Positions 25,926 to 34,870 of a stretch of DNA of 64,000 bases are shown here, one piece after another. The stretch spans positions 1 through 64,000 of the forward strand of contig NZ_PYCN01000030.1 in NCBI RefSeq assembly GCF_003062295.1. Reading direction: 5' to 3'. The notes beneath the pieces are model-generated. The model searched no databases and was not told where the DNA came from. It saw only the letters and a list, made by a program, of their open reading frames with translations. Each line of letters opens with the position of its first letter. Position 1 is the stretch's first letter. The DNA comes from Bradyrhizobium algeriense (GTDB lineage: Bacteria; Pseudomonadota; Alphaproteobacteria; Rhizobiales; Xanthobacteraceae). The translations under genes were made by a program, and so were the position numbers.

Positions 25926-26021
25926 CGGTTTCTCCTCGCGGAACGTGCCCATTATACGCACGGCGGGGCACATGGGGAACCCGCTCGTGTCAGTCAATGG
26001 CCGCCATACGCCCAAGGAATG

Positions 26022-27833
26022 TTAATTTGCTGTCACGTCCTTCAGCATCCGTTCCAGCCTCTCCAGCCGGTCGGCCTCGCGCGGCGGCTTGTCCCAGCGC
26101 AGCCGGCTGATGCGCGGAAACCGCATCGCCACGCCGGATTTGTGCCGTGGCGAGCGCGCCAATCCCTCGAAGGCGACTTCCAGCACCAGCCCCTGGTCCG
26201 GCTCGTGCACCACATGCCGCACCGGCCCGAACTTCTCTGTTGTGTTGCGGCGGACGAAACGGTCGATCTGCATGAGTTCCTCGTCGGTGAAACCGAAATA
26301 GGCTTTTCCGACCGGCACGAGCTCTTCGCCGCTCTCGCCCGAGGTCCAGACGCCGAAGGTGTAGTCCGAATAATAGGACGAGCGCTTGCCGTGGCCGCGC
26401 TGCGCGTACATTAGCACGGCATCGATGATGTGCGGATCGCGCTTCCATTTCCACCACTGGCCCCTGGGGCGGCCCGGCAGGTAGGGCGCGTCGCGCCGTT
26501 TCAGCATCACGCCTTCGACGGCTTCGGCATCCTCTCCCGCGCCGGCGCTTGAGGGATCGGCACGCGCCGCCATCAGCGCCTCCCAGCTATCGAAGGCAAT
26601 GGTCGGCGACAGGTCGATGCGCGGATCGCCGAGCTTTGTGACGAAAGCTTCGAGATGGACGCGGCGCTCGACAAACGGCAGTTCGCGAAGGTCGTTTTCG
26701 TCGTCGCCGAGCAGGTCGTAGGCGCGCAATTGGATCGGAAAATCCTTGATCAATTTCGGCGAGACGACTTTTCGATTGAGCCGCTGCTGCAGCACGTTGA
26801 AGGTCTGCACGCGTCCCTCGCGCAGCACCAGCAGTTCGCCGTCGATGGCGCCGGGCAGATGCAGCGACGGCACGAGGTCGGGAAAGCTCTTGGTGATGTC
26901 CTCGCCGGTGCGCGAATAGAGCCGCGTCTGCAACTGGCCGCGCTCGTCGCGGCCCGAGACCGCCTGCACGCGAATGCCGTCCCATTTCCATTCCGCGATG
27001 AAGTCCGCAGGATCGAGACTGGCAAAGTCCGTATCCTCGATCGCATGCGCCAGCATGACAGGCCGGAATGGCGCGGCATCGCGGTTGACCGGCTTCTCGC
27101 CGCGACCCTCCAGCCACGCGAACAGGTCGAGATAGGGCGGGGCCAGCCCCGGCCAGATCAGTTCGATCTCATGCGGGTCCTTGTCGCCAAGCGCAGCCGC
27201 CGCGGTTTTCGCCAGCCGCGCCGAAATCCCGATCCGCATCGCGCCGGTGACGAGTTTTAACAATGCCCAGCGGCCGGTCTCGTCGAGCTCGTCGAGCCAG
27301 CGCGCGAGCTGCTTTGGCAGGTCGGTCTTGCCGAGGGTGCGAAGGGTCGTGACGACCTCGGAGAGGGTGGGGGGCGGCGGGTTGTTGTGGAGGCTGGATG
27401 CGTGCCTTGGCGCTTCCTTACCTCTCCCGCTTGCGGGGGAGGTCGGATCGTCTGACAGCGCGCGAGCGCTGTCAGACGATCCGGGTGGGGGTTCTTTCTC
27501 TCCGCCGAGCAAGCGGCCAGACCCCCACCCCGGCCCTCCCCCGCAAGCGGGAGAGGGGGAAGATTTCGGCCACATCAGCGCAACTGTCTCGGATAAATCA
27601 CCGACATAATCATACGACAGCGCGAACAACACCGGATCGGTGCGATCGGCGATCAAATCGCGGATCAGCCCCGGCTTGGCGTGCTTGAACGACAGCGCGC
27701 CGGTCAGCGCCGCCAGCGCGTAGCCGCGGTCGGGATCGGGGGTATCGCGGAAATAGGCCGTGATCAGCCGTAGCTTGTTGTTGCGGCCGGGCTCGTAGGC
27801 GAGGCGGTCGAGCAGTTCGGCAAAGCGGTTCAT
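26022..27833 (-). CDS. ATP-dependent DNA ligase of the ligase-associated damage set, with repeat insertion
   Basis: 603 residues from ATG 27833, whose ATGA overlaps the stop of the exonuclease gene. The adenylation motif is EWKWDGIR (Lys near residue 281), followed by RLYSRTGEDIT, DGELLVLR and VEGVMLKRRDAPY. C-terminal motif W-KWKRD completes it. Family members (TIGR04120-type) are about 530 residues; the extra length is explained by residues about 91-137, which are Pro/Gly/Ser-rich and encoded by a palindromic repeat (27421-27560). The insert lies in the linker between the N-terminal DNA-binding helices and the next helical block and preserves the frame. The enzyme seals nicks in the ligase/exonuclease/helicase/phosphoesterase pathway. 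Confidence 0.93.
   Translation of the reverse strand: MNRFAELLDRLAYEPGRNNKLRLITAYFRDTPDPDRGYALAALTGALSFKHAKPGLIRDLIADRTDPVLFALSYDYVGDLSETVALMWPKSSPSPACGGGPGWGSGRLLGGEKEPPPGSSDSARALSDDPTSPASGRGKEAPRHASSLHNNPPPPTLSEVVTTLRTLGKTDLPKQLARWLDELDETGRWALLKLVTGAMRIGISARLAKTAAAALGDKDPHEIELIWPGLAPPYLDLFAWLEGRGEKPVNRDAAPFRPVMLAHAIEDTDFASLDPADFIAEWKWDGIRVQAVSGRDERGQLQTRLYSRTGEDITKSFPDLVPSLHLPGAIDGELLVLREGRVQTFNVLQQRLNRKVVSPKLIKDFPIQLRAYDLLGDDENDLRELPFVERRVHLEAFVTKLGDPRIDLSPTIAFDSWEALMAARADPSSAGAGEDAEAVEGVMLKRRDAPYLPGRPRGQWWKWKRDPHIIDAVLMYAQRGHGKRSSYYSDYTFGVWTSGESGEELVPVGKAYFGFTDEELMQIDRFVRRNTTEKFGPVRHVVHEPDQGLVLEVAFEGLARSPRHKSGVAMRFPRISRLRWDKPPREADRLERLERMLKDVTAN
27421..27560. repeat. Palindromic repeat element inside the ligase gene
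   Basis: Outer arms 27421-27442 and 27536-27558 are nearly perfect inverted copies (CTCTCCCGCTTGCGGG / CCCGCAAGCGGGAGAG). Inside, 27446-27481 is a perfect 16-bp hairpin with a GCGA loop. The element is intergenic in type but here is translated in frame as part of the ligase. Confidence 0.92.
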
Positions 27834-28867
27834 GCCTCGGCCTCGTCGGCCGCAACCACCTCGTGCTCCTCCTCGTCGCCATAGCCGACGAGATCCAGCG
27901 GCCGCGCGGCAAGCCCGCGCGACTTGCACCAATGCACCAGCGCGTCTTCCTGCCCGTGGGTGACCCAGACTTCGCCGGCGCCGGTGGCCGCGATGGTCGC
28001 GGTCAGGCCATCCCAATCGGCATGGTCCGAGATCACCAGCGGCAGTTCGACGCCGCGCTGGCGGGCGCGCGCCCGCACGCGCATCCAGCCCGAGGCAAAT
28101 GCCGTAACCGGATCGGGAAAACGTCTGGTCCAGATGTCAGACGTAGCCGATGGCGGCGCCAGCGCGATGGTGCCGGCGAGATCGGCCTTCTTGACGCCCT
28201 TGACCGGGCGAAGTTCGCCGAGGGCAATGCCACGGCTTTGATAATAGTAGGTGATCTCTTCCATCGCGCCATGCAGATAGATCGGCGCGTCGTAGCCTTC
28301 CTGGCGCAGCAGCGCGATCACGCGCTGCGCCTTGCCGAGCGAATAGGCCCCGACCAGATGCGCGCGCTCCGGAAACAGTGCGACGGATGCCAGCAGTTTC
28401 TTCACCTCATCGGCCGCATCGCCATGGCGAAATACCGGCAGGCCAAACGTCGCCTCGGTGATGAAGACGTCGCACGGCACCGCCTCGAACGGCGTGCAGG
28501 TCGGGTCGGAAGCGTCCTTGTAGTCGCCCGAGGCGACGATGCAGGTATCCTTGCAGGTCACGGCGATCTGCGCCGAGCCGAGCACGTGGCCCGCAGGGTG
28601 GAATTTGATGGTGACGTCGCCGAGCCGGATTTCTTCGCCATAGCGAACGGCCTGCGTGGTCGAAGCGAAATTGTCGCCATAGCGCAGCCGCATCATGTCG
28701 AGCGTTTCCTGCGTGGCGAGCACGGCGCCATGGCCGGGCCGGGCATGATCGGAATGGCCGTGGGTGATCACGGCGCGCTCGACCGGGCGGACCGGGTCGA
28801 TATGGAAGCCACCTGGCTTGCAGCAAAGGCCGGCCGGAGCGGGGATCAGGATGTCCTGCGGACGCAT
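27830..28867 (-). CDS. Ligase-associated DNA damage response exonuclease (MBL fold)
   Basis: 345 residues from ATG 28867 (MRPQDIL); the 14-residue upstream extension is not supported. It is an MBL/beta-CASP-type nuclease: VITHGHSDHARPGH, HPAGHVLGSAQI, SGDYKDASDPTC, FGLPVFR and a late ISDHADWDGL. TIGR04122-type proteins of this kind are 3' exonucleases coded beside the ligase; the ATGA overlap with the ligase gene shows coupling. Confidence 0.93.
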   Translation of the reverse strand: MRPQDILIPAPAGLCCKPGGFHIDPVRPVERAVITHGHSDHARPGHGAVLATQETLDMMRLRYGDNFASTTQAVRYGEEIRLGDVTIKFHPAGHVLGSAQIAVTCKDTCIVASGDYKDASDPTCTPFEAVPCDVFITEATFGLPVFRHGDAADEVKKLLASVALFPERAHLVGAYSLGKAQRVIALLRQEGYDAPIYLHGAMEEITYYYQSRGIALGELRPVKGVKKADLAGTIALAPPSATSDIWTRRFPDPVTAFASGWMRVRARARQRGVELPLVISDHADWDGLTATIAATGAGEVWVTHGQEDALVHWCKSRGLAARPLDLVGYGDEEEHEVVAADEAEA

Positions 28868-28903
28868 GCCTTCTATATAGGCGGTCTCCCTGCGATGTTT
28901 AGC

Positions 28904-29001
28904 CGTCATGCGCGCGCTTGACCCGCACCTCTATCTCGGAAGAATTGCTTAATTGATGGATTGCCGGGTCGTCCCCGATCGAGGTCAGGTGGCTGGCAAT
29001 G
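28904..29001. repeat. Degenerate palindrome, GTCATGCGCGGGC family
   Basis: Left arm CGTCATGCGCGCGCTTGACC; the interior GATGGATTGCCGGGTC is recognisable, but the right arm is diverged or interrupted (TGGCTGGCAATGAAG). It separates the divergent exonuclease and methyltransferase genes. Confidence 0.6.
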
Positions 29002-29022
29002 AAGAATTTGGTTCCTGAAATG

Positions 29023-29946
29023 CCTGCCCGCCTTTTTCTGTCTTCCGGCGATCTGATGGCCGACCGCCGGTTCGAATTCGCCCGCGACCTGCAATTGAAG
29101 GGCGATCTGCCGGCCGCCGCCGACCTGCTGATGCAGGCGATCGAACTGGTGCCGGATTTCACGTCCGCCTGGTTCACGCTCGCGGGCATCCGCGAAGAAC
29201 TCGGCGAGCATGACGCGGCGATCGCGGCGTTTCGCAGGGCCCAAGCCAGCGATGCCAATGACCGCCACGGCGCCGGACTTCGATTGATGCGGCTCGGCGC
29301 CGAGCCAGTGGCCGGCATGCCGCAGGCCTACGTGCAGACGCTGTTCGATCAATATGCGCCGCGGTTCGAAGCCTCGCTGGTGGATGACCTCGGCTATCGC
29401 GGCCCGGCGCTGCTATTCAAGGCCGTGCTGTCGGTGCGATCGGCCGCCCGCAAGCCGGCGCTCTTCAAGCGCGCGATCGATCTCGGCTGCGGCACCGGGC
29501 TGGCGGCGGCAGCCTTCGCCCGCACGGTCGACCATTTCATCGGCGTCGATCTGTCGCCGCGCATGATCGAGCGCTCCCGCGCCACGGGCCTCTACGCCGA
29601 GCTTGAAGTCGCCGACATGTTACAGGGTCTGCGGGCGCGGGGGGATGCCAGCGCCGACCTCATTCTTGCGGCGGATGCAATGGTGTACGTCGCCGATCTC
29701 GCGCCGGTGCTCGCGGAAGCCGCTCGCGTTCTGGCCCCGGGCGGGCTGCTCGCCTTCACCACCGAAACCCATGACGGCGAAGGCGTCGTCATCGGCCAGG
29801 GGCTGCGCTACGCCCATGCGGCAGCCTATGTGCGCGTCGTGGTCGAATCCACCGGCCTCAAATTGCCCCTGCTGGAAGATCGCTCCGCTCGCAACGAGGA
29901 CGGCGCTCCGGTGCCCGGCCTGGTCGCTGTCGCCGCGAAAACTTGA
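29023..29946 (+). CDS. TPR-containing SAM-dependent methyltransferase
   Basis: 307 residues from ATG 29023; the ATG at 28999 lies in the repeat and is less likely. Residues about 10-85 form TPR-like helices (FARDLQLKGDLPAAADLLMQA, AWFTLAGIREELGEHDAAIAAFRRA). A class I methyltransferase follows: AIDLGCGTGLAAAAFA (SAM motif I), FIGVDLSPRMIERSRA, DLILAADAMVYVADL and LAPGGLLAFTTE. The substrate is unknown. It lies inside the divergently split DNA repair set. Confidence 0.88.
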   Translation, partial: PARLFLSSGDLMADRRFEFARDLQLKGDLPAAADLLMQAIELVPDFTSAWFTLAGIREELGEHDAAIAAFRRAQASDANDRHGAGLRLMRLGAEPVAGMPQAYVQTLFDQYAPRFEASLVDDLGYRGPALLFKAVLSVRSAARKPALFKRAIDLGCGTGLAAAAFARTVDHFIGVDLSPRMIERSRATGLYAELEVADMLQGLRARGDASADLILAADAMVYVADLAPVLAEAARVLAPGGLLAFTTETHDGEGVVIGQGLRYAHAAAYVRVVVESTGLKLPLLEDRSARNEDGAPVPGLVAVAAKT

Positions 29947-30054
29947 GTCTAGGCGCTACGCAATGCCCGAATAGCGGCATTGCGTGCGACATGTGAGCTA
30001 TTGCCACCTGCGTCGGAATGGCTGATCAAGACTCCCATAAGGGAGAAAACAACA

Positions 30055-31284
30055 ATGAAGAACAAGCAGACCCGGCGCGAATTCGGCGCCACCGCGCTCG
30101 CTACCGTCCTCGCATCCGCCATGCCGGCGCCATCAGTCTGGGCGGCGGAGAAGAAATACGATCCCGGCGCCAGCGACACCGAAATCAAGCTCGGACAGAC
30201 CGTGCCGCATTCCGGTCCCGGCTCGCTCTATGGCGTGCTGGGGCGGGTCGGCGAGGTTTATTTCCAGATGCTGAACGAGAAGGGCGGCATCAACGGGCGC
30301 AAGGTGAAATTCCTCTCCATGGACGACGCCTACAGCGCGCCGAAATGCGTCGAGGCGACGCGGCGGCTGGTCGAGCAGGAGGAAGTGCTGGCGCTGTACG
30401 GCTCGCTCGGCACCGCGCCGCAGACCGCCGTGCACAAATATCTCAACGCGAAGGGCGTGCCGCAGCTATTGCTCAACACCGGCGCGTCGAAGTGGAACGA
30501 TCCGAAGAATTTCAAATGGACCATGGCGGGCCTGCCGCTCTATCCGACCGAGGCGCGCATTCTCGCGAAGCATGTCGTGGGTGTGAAACCGAACGCCAAG
30601 ATCGGCATCCTCTACCAGAACGACGATTTCGGCCGCGATTTCCTCGCGCCCTTCAAGAAGGTGCTGGCGGATGCCGGCGGGACCGCCAAGGTGATCATGG
30701 AGCAGACCTACGATCTGACCGAACCGACGATCGATTCGCAGCTCATCAATCTCTCGAAATCCGGCGCGGATGTTTTCTACAATATCTCGACCGGCAAGGC
30801 GTCGTCGCAGTCGATACGGAAATTGGCCGAACTCGGCTGGAAGCCGCTGCATTTGCTGTCAGCGGGATCGACGGGCCGGTCGATTCTCAGCGCCGCCGGC
30901 CTCGAGAACTGCACCGGCATCGTCGCGATCCGCTACGCCAAGGAGGTCGGCGTGCCGCGCTTCGAAAAGGATTCCGACGTGATGGCGTTCGAGGAGCTGC
31001 GCAAGAAGTACCTGCCCAATGTCGACCCTGATAACACCATCGCCTTTGCCGGCTACGGCCAGGTGGTGGCGATGGCGGAGATCCTGCGCCGTTGCGGCGA
31101 CGAGCTCACCCGCGCCAACGTTCTGAAGCAGGCCACGACGCTGGCGGGCTTCCATTCCCCCTACATGCTGGACGGCGTCACCTACAGCTACACGCCCGAC
31201 GACTACACACCGATGAAGACGCTCTACATCTCGATCTTCAACGGCAAGGACTGGGATATTTCCGACAAGCCGGTGACGGAGTAG
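30055..31284 (+). CDS. Branched-chain-type ABC substrate-binding protein, Tat-like signal
   Basis: 409 residues from ATG 30055 (AAGGGAG upstream). The start KNKQTRREFGATALATVLAS carries RREF, a twin-arginine-type signal, ending near VWA-AE. The periplasmic-binding fold type I is seen in IKLGQTVPHSGPG, YFQMLNEKGGINGRKVKF, ECVEATRR-like ligand loop (KCVEATRRLVEQEEVLALYG) and KIGILYQNDDFGRDFL. It probably binds a branched-chain amino acid or aromatic compound. No permease or ATPase genes are near, so it is an orphan in this window. Confidence 0.9.
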   Translation: MKNKQTRREFGATALATVLASAMPAPSVWAAEKKYDPGASDTEIKLGQTVPHSGPGSLYGVLGRVGEVYFQMLNEKGGINGRKVKFLSMDDAYSAPKCVEATRRLVEQEEVLALYGSLGTAPQTAVHKYLNAKGVPQLLLNTGASKWNDPKNFKWTMAGLPLYPTEARILAKHVVGVKPNAKIGILYQNDDFGRDFLAPFKKVLADAGGTAKVIMEQTYDLTEPTIDSQLINLSKSGADVFYNISTGKASSQSIRKLAELGWKPLHLLSAGSTGRSILSAAGLENCTGIVAIRYAKEVGVPRFEKDSDVMAFEELRKKYLPNVDPDNTIAFAGYGQVVAMAEILRRCGDELTRANVLKQATTLAGFHSPYMLDGVTYSYTPDDYTPMKTLYISIFNGKDWDISDKPVTE

Positions 31285-31289
31285 GCGGC

Positions 31290-31393
31290 CGTCGTTCCGG
31301 GGCGCGCGAAGGCGCGAACCTCAGATGCGCAATTTGCGCATCGGGGAACCTCGAGATTCCGGGTTCGATGCTGCGCATCGCCCCGGAATGACG
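31290..31393. repeat. Intergenic palindrome, GTCATTCCGGG family
   Basis: Left arm GTCGTTCCGGGGCGCGCG, inner ATGCGCAATTTGCGCAT, right end CGCCCCGGAATGACG. Same family as 16638-16740; their right halves are almost identical. Confidence 0.88.
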
Positions 31394-31440
31394 CGCAAAA
31401 CTACCTCGACGAACCGGCCCTGACGGCTTACCTCTTCTCC

Positions 31441-34020
31441 GTGCCGTCGCCCGATCCCTTATCCCTGACGCCGCTTGAAACGGCTGCGCTGCTGCCCGAC
31501 CGCTTCCGGCGCTGGTTCGCGGCGCGGGGCTGGTCGCCGCGCGAGCATCAACTGGCGCTGCTCGCCAAAGCCGGCGATGACGCCTCGGCGCTGCTGATTG
31601 CGCCGACCGGCGCCGGCAAGACGCTGGCGGGTTTTTTGCCGACGCTGGTGGAGCTTTCTTCTCCCGCCGCCTCAAAGGGCGGTGGCGAGAAGAGCCTCAT
31701 CTCCACCGGTCGCACCGTGAAACGGACCGGCGGCCTCCACACCCTTTACATCTCGCCGCTGAAGGCGCTCGCCGTCGATATCGCGCGCAATCTGGAAACG
31801 CCGATCGCCGAGATGGGGCTGCCGATCAAGGTCGAGACCCGCACCGGCGATACGCCGGTTTCGCGGCGGCAGCGGCAGCGCCGCTATCCGCCGGATATCC
31901 TGCTCACCACGCCCGAGCAACTGGCGCTGTTGCTGTCATCCGACGACGCACCGTTCTTGTTTTCCTCGCTCAAGCGCATCGTGCTCGACGAACTGCATGC
32001 GCTCGTCACCTCCAAGCGCGGCGATCTGTTGTCGCTCGGCCTGGCGCGGCTGTGGCGGCTGGCGCCCGAAATGCGCGCGATCGGTCTTTCGGCGACGGTC
32101 GCCGAGCCGGAATCGCTGGCGCGGTTTCTGGTGCCGCAGCTGGACGGCAAGGAAGTCGCCGCCGACATCGTCGTGGCCGGCGGCGCGGCGGCGCCTGTTG
32201 TCGAGATGCTCGACACCAAGGAGCGCCTGCCCTGGGCCGGCCATACCGCGCGCCATGCGCTCGGCGAAATGTACGAGCTGATCAAGCGCAACAAGACGAC
32301 GCTCGTTTTCGTCAACACCCGCAGCCAGGCTGAAATGCTGTTCCAGGATTTCTGGCGCATGAACGACGACGGCCTCGCCATTGCCCTGCATCACGGCTCG
32401 CTCGATGTCGCCCAGCGCCGCAAGGTCGAGGATGCGATGGCGGCGGGCAAACTGCGCGGCGTGGTCTGCACGTCCTCGCTCGATCTCGGCATCGACTGGG
32501 GCGATATCGATCTCGTCGTCAATGTCGGCGCGCCCAAGGGGGCCTCGCGCCTGATGCAAAGAATCGGCCGCGCCAACCACCGGCTCGACGAGCCTTCACG
32601 CGCGGTGCTGATCCCGGCCAACCGTTTTGAGGTGCTGGAATGCCGCGTCGCGATCGATGCGATCGCGGAGAATGCACAGGACACGCCGCCCTTGCGCACC
32701 GGTGCGCTCGACGTGCTGGCGCAGCACGTGCTCGGCTGCGCCTGCGGCGAGCCGTTTCTATCAGACGAGCTCTACGCGGAAGTGCTGACCTCGGCGCCAT
32801 ACGCGTCGCTGACGCGGACCGACTTTGACGACGTGGTCGATTTCGTCGCCACCGGCGGCTACGCACTGAAGACCTATGAACGCTTCGCGCGCATCAAGCA
32901 GGACAAGCAGGGGCGCTGGCGCGTCGCCAACCCAAAAGTGCGGCAGAGCTACCGCCTCAATGTCGGCACCATCGTCGAAGAGGCGATGCTGAAGGTGAGG
33001 CTGGTGCGCGGCCGCGGCGGCGGCGCCGGCTCCACCGGCATGATCGGCCGCGGCGGCAGGATGCTGGGCGAGATCGAGGAATACTTTATCGAGGGACTGG
33101 TCGCCGGCGACACCTTTGTGTTCGGCGGCGAGATCGTGCGCTACGAGGCGCTGGTCGAGGACCAGGTCTATGTCTCCCGCGCCAACGACAAAGACGCCAA
33201 GGTGCCGTCCTACATGGGCGGCAAGTTTCCGTTGTCCACTTATCTCGCCGAACGGGTGCGAAAACTGCTGGACGACCGGCGGCAATGGAACGCGCTGCCG
33301 GAACAGGTGCGCGACTGGCTGTCGCTGCAAAAGAGCTTTTCACTTGTGCCGGCAGTGCGGGAGCTGCTGGTCGAAACCTTTCCCCGCGGCAACAAGCATT
33401 ACTTCGTCTGCTATCCTTTCGAGGGGCGGTTGGCGCACCAGACGCTCGGCATGCTGCTGACACGGCGCATGGAGCGCGCGCGGGTGCGACCGCTCGGCTT
33501 CGTCGCCAATGAATATGCGCTGGCGGTGTGGGGCCTCGGCGACATGTCGTTCATGATCCGCCACGGCAAGCTCGATCTAGCCGCCTTGTTCGCAGCCGAC
33601 ATGCTCGGCGACGACCTCGAGGCGTGGCTGGCGGAATCCGCGCTGATGAAACGCACCTTCCGCAATTGCGCGCTGATCTCGGGCCTGATCCCGCGCCGCT
33701 TCACCGGCGAGGAGAAAAGCCGCCGTCAGGTGCTGTTCTCGACCGATCTTGTGTACGATGTGCTGCGCAAGCATCAGGCCGACCACGTGCTGCTGCGCGC
33801 CGCGCGCGCGGACGCCGCCGCCGGCCTGCTCGATCTCAAGCGCCTGGGTGATATGCTGTCGCGCATTCAGGGGCGAATCACCCATCGGGAACTCGAACAT
33901 GTTTCGCCGCTCGCCGTTCCCGTGATGCTGGAAATCGGCCGCGAGTCAGTTTATGGCGAAGCGGGAGATGAGTTGCTGGCGGAAGCCGCCGATGAACTCG
34001 TCAAAGAGGCAATGGGATAG
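31441..34020 (+). CDS. Ligase-associated DEXH helicase (Lhr-core type)
   Basis: 859 residues from GTG 31441. Helicase motifs: Walker A IAPTGAGKTLAG (about 52-62), TLYISPLKALAVD, TTPEQLALLL, VLDELHAL (about 182), LSATV, FVNTRSQAE, ALHHGSLD, TSSLDLGIDWGDIDLV and QRIGRANHR. A winged-helix and Lhr-type C-terminal part follow. TIGR04121-type proteins are encoded with an ATP-dependent ligase, exonuclease and phosphoesterase. Residues about 73-96 (SPAASKGGGEKS..TVKRTG) are an extra stretch between motif I and Ia whose DNA (31656-31730) is made of inverted repeats, resembling the larger insertion in the ligase. Confidence 0.94.
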   Translation: MPSPDPLSLTPLETAALLPDRFRRWFAARGWSPREHQLALLAKAGDDASALLIAPTGAGKTLAGFLPTLVELSSPAASKGGGEKSLISTGRTVKRTGGLHTLYISPLKALAVDIARNLETPIAEMGLPIKVETRTGDTPVSRRQRQRRYPPDILLTTPEQLALLLSSDDAPFLFSSLKRIVLDELHALVTSKRGDLLSLGLARLWRLAPEMRAIGLSATVAEPESLARFLVPQLDGKEVAADIVVAGGAAAPVVEMLDTKERLPWAGHTARHALGEMYELIKRNKTTLVFVNTRSQAEMLFQDFWRMNDDGLAIALHHGSLDVAQRRKVEDAMAAGKLRGVVCTSSLDLGIDWGDIDLVVNVGAPKGASRLMQRIGRANHRLDEPSRAVLIPANRFEVLECRVAIDAIAENAQDTPPLRTGALDVLAQHVLGCACGEPFLSDELYAEVLTSAPYASLTRTDFDDVVDFVATGGYALKTYERFARIKQDKQGRWRVANPKVRQSYRLNVGTIVEEAMLKVRLVRGRGGGAGSTGMIGRGGRMLGEIEEYFIEGLVAGDTFVFGGEIVRYEALVEDQVYVSRANDKDAKVPSYMGGKFPLSTYLAERVRKLLDDRRQWNALPEQVRDWLSLQKSFSLVPAVRELLVETFPRGNKHYFVCYPFEGRLAHQTLGMLLTRRMERARVRPLGFVANEYALAVWGLGDMSFMIRHGKLDLAALFAADMLGDDLEAWLAESALMKRTFRNCALISGLIPRRFTGEEKSRRQVLFSTDLVYDVLRKHQADHVLLRAARADAAAGLLDLKRLGDMLSRIQGRITHRELEHVSPLAVPVMLEIGRESVYGEAGDELLAEAADELVKEAMG

Positions 34021-34032
34021 ACGGGAAGGCAC

Positions 34033-34743
34033 GTGACGGCAGGGGCGCAATCTTCGGGAGACGATCAACAGATGCGCGCCTCGAAGGTCACAATATCAGA
34101 CGTGACATTCGTTGCCGATCTCTCCGGCGCGCTGTTCTGGCCGGAGCAGCGCCTGCTCGTCGTCTCCGATTTGCATCTGGAAAAGGGCTCCAGCTTCGCC
34201 ACGCGCGGTGTGCTGCTGCCACCCTACGACACGGTGGCGACGCTCGGCCGTCTCGCCGCCGTCATCGCGCGGCATGACCCGCGCATGGTGATTGCGCTCG
34301 GCGACAGTTTCCACGACCGCTCCGCGCATGAGCGGCTGTCGGCGCCCGACCGCGACGCGCTCTCGGCGATGCAGGCGCGGCGCGACTGGATCTGGATCTC
34401 GGGCAATCACGATCCGGCGCTGCCGTCCGATCTCGGCGGCGTGGTGGCAAGCGAAGTCGCGATCGGCCCGATTGCGTTCCGCCACGAGCCGACAGGGGCG
34501 GCGGGTGAAATCGCCGGCCACCTGCATCCCAAGGCCCGCGTCGCCACAAGGGGACGATCGATGGAGCGGCGATGCTTTGCGTCCGACGGCGAGCGCGCCG
34601 TGATGCCAGCCTTCGGCGCCTATACGGGGGGCTTGAGCATCCGCGATATGGCATTCGCGAAAATCTTTGGCGCGCCCGGCTTCATGGCGCATGTGCTCGG
34701 TGACAACCGCGTGCACACCATCGCCGCCTCGCGGTGTTACTGA
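34033..34743 (+). CDS. pdeM: Ligase-associated phosphoesterase PdeM
   Basis: 236 residues from GTG 34033 (GGGAAGGC upstream), 12 bp after the helicase stop. Calcineurin-type metal motifs: VVSDLHLEKG, ALGDSFHDR, SGNHDPALP and AGHLHPKA. TIGR04123-type members accompany the helicase in the ligase-associated damage system and may process 3' or 2',3'-type ends. It is cotranscribed with the helicase. Confidence 0.93.
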   Translation: MTAGAQSSGDDQQMRASKVTISDVTFVADLSGALFWPEQRLLVVSDLHLEKGSSFATRGVLLPPYDTVATLGRLAAVIARHDPRMVIALGDSFHDRSAHERLSAPDRDALSAMQARRDWIWISGNHDPALPSDLGGVVASEVAIGPIAFRHEPTGAAGEIAGHLHPKARVATRGRSMERRCFASDGERAVMPAFGAYTGGLSIRDMAFAKIFGAPGFMAHVLGDNRVHTIAASRCY

Positions 34744-34768
34744 GAAATTCGCTGCGAGCCGCAGCGAC

Positions 34769-34856
34769 GTAGGGTGGGCAAAGCGAAGCGTGCCCACCAT
34801 CGCGAGCAGCGTGCTCGATGGTGGGCACGGCGCAAGAGCGCCTTTGCCCACCCTAC
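34769..34856. repeat. Intergenic palindrome, GTAGGGTGGG family
   Basis: GTAGGGTGGGCAAAGCGAAG at the left, TTTGCCCACCCTAC at the right, with TGCCCACCATCG/CGATGGTGGGCA inside. Between convergent pdeM and the LysR gene. Confidence 0.88.
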
Positions 34857-34870
34857 GATTCCTCGTACGG

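Noticed and set aside
27834..28016. N-terminal extension of the ligase frame into the exonuclease gene
   Set aside because: ATG 27833 gives the normal family start and an ATGA overlap; the extension is Arg/Gly-rich and antisense-like.
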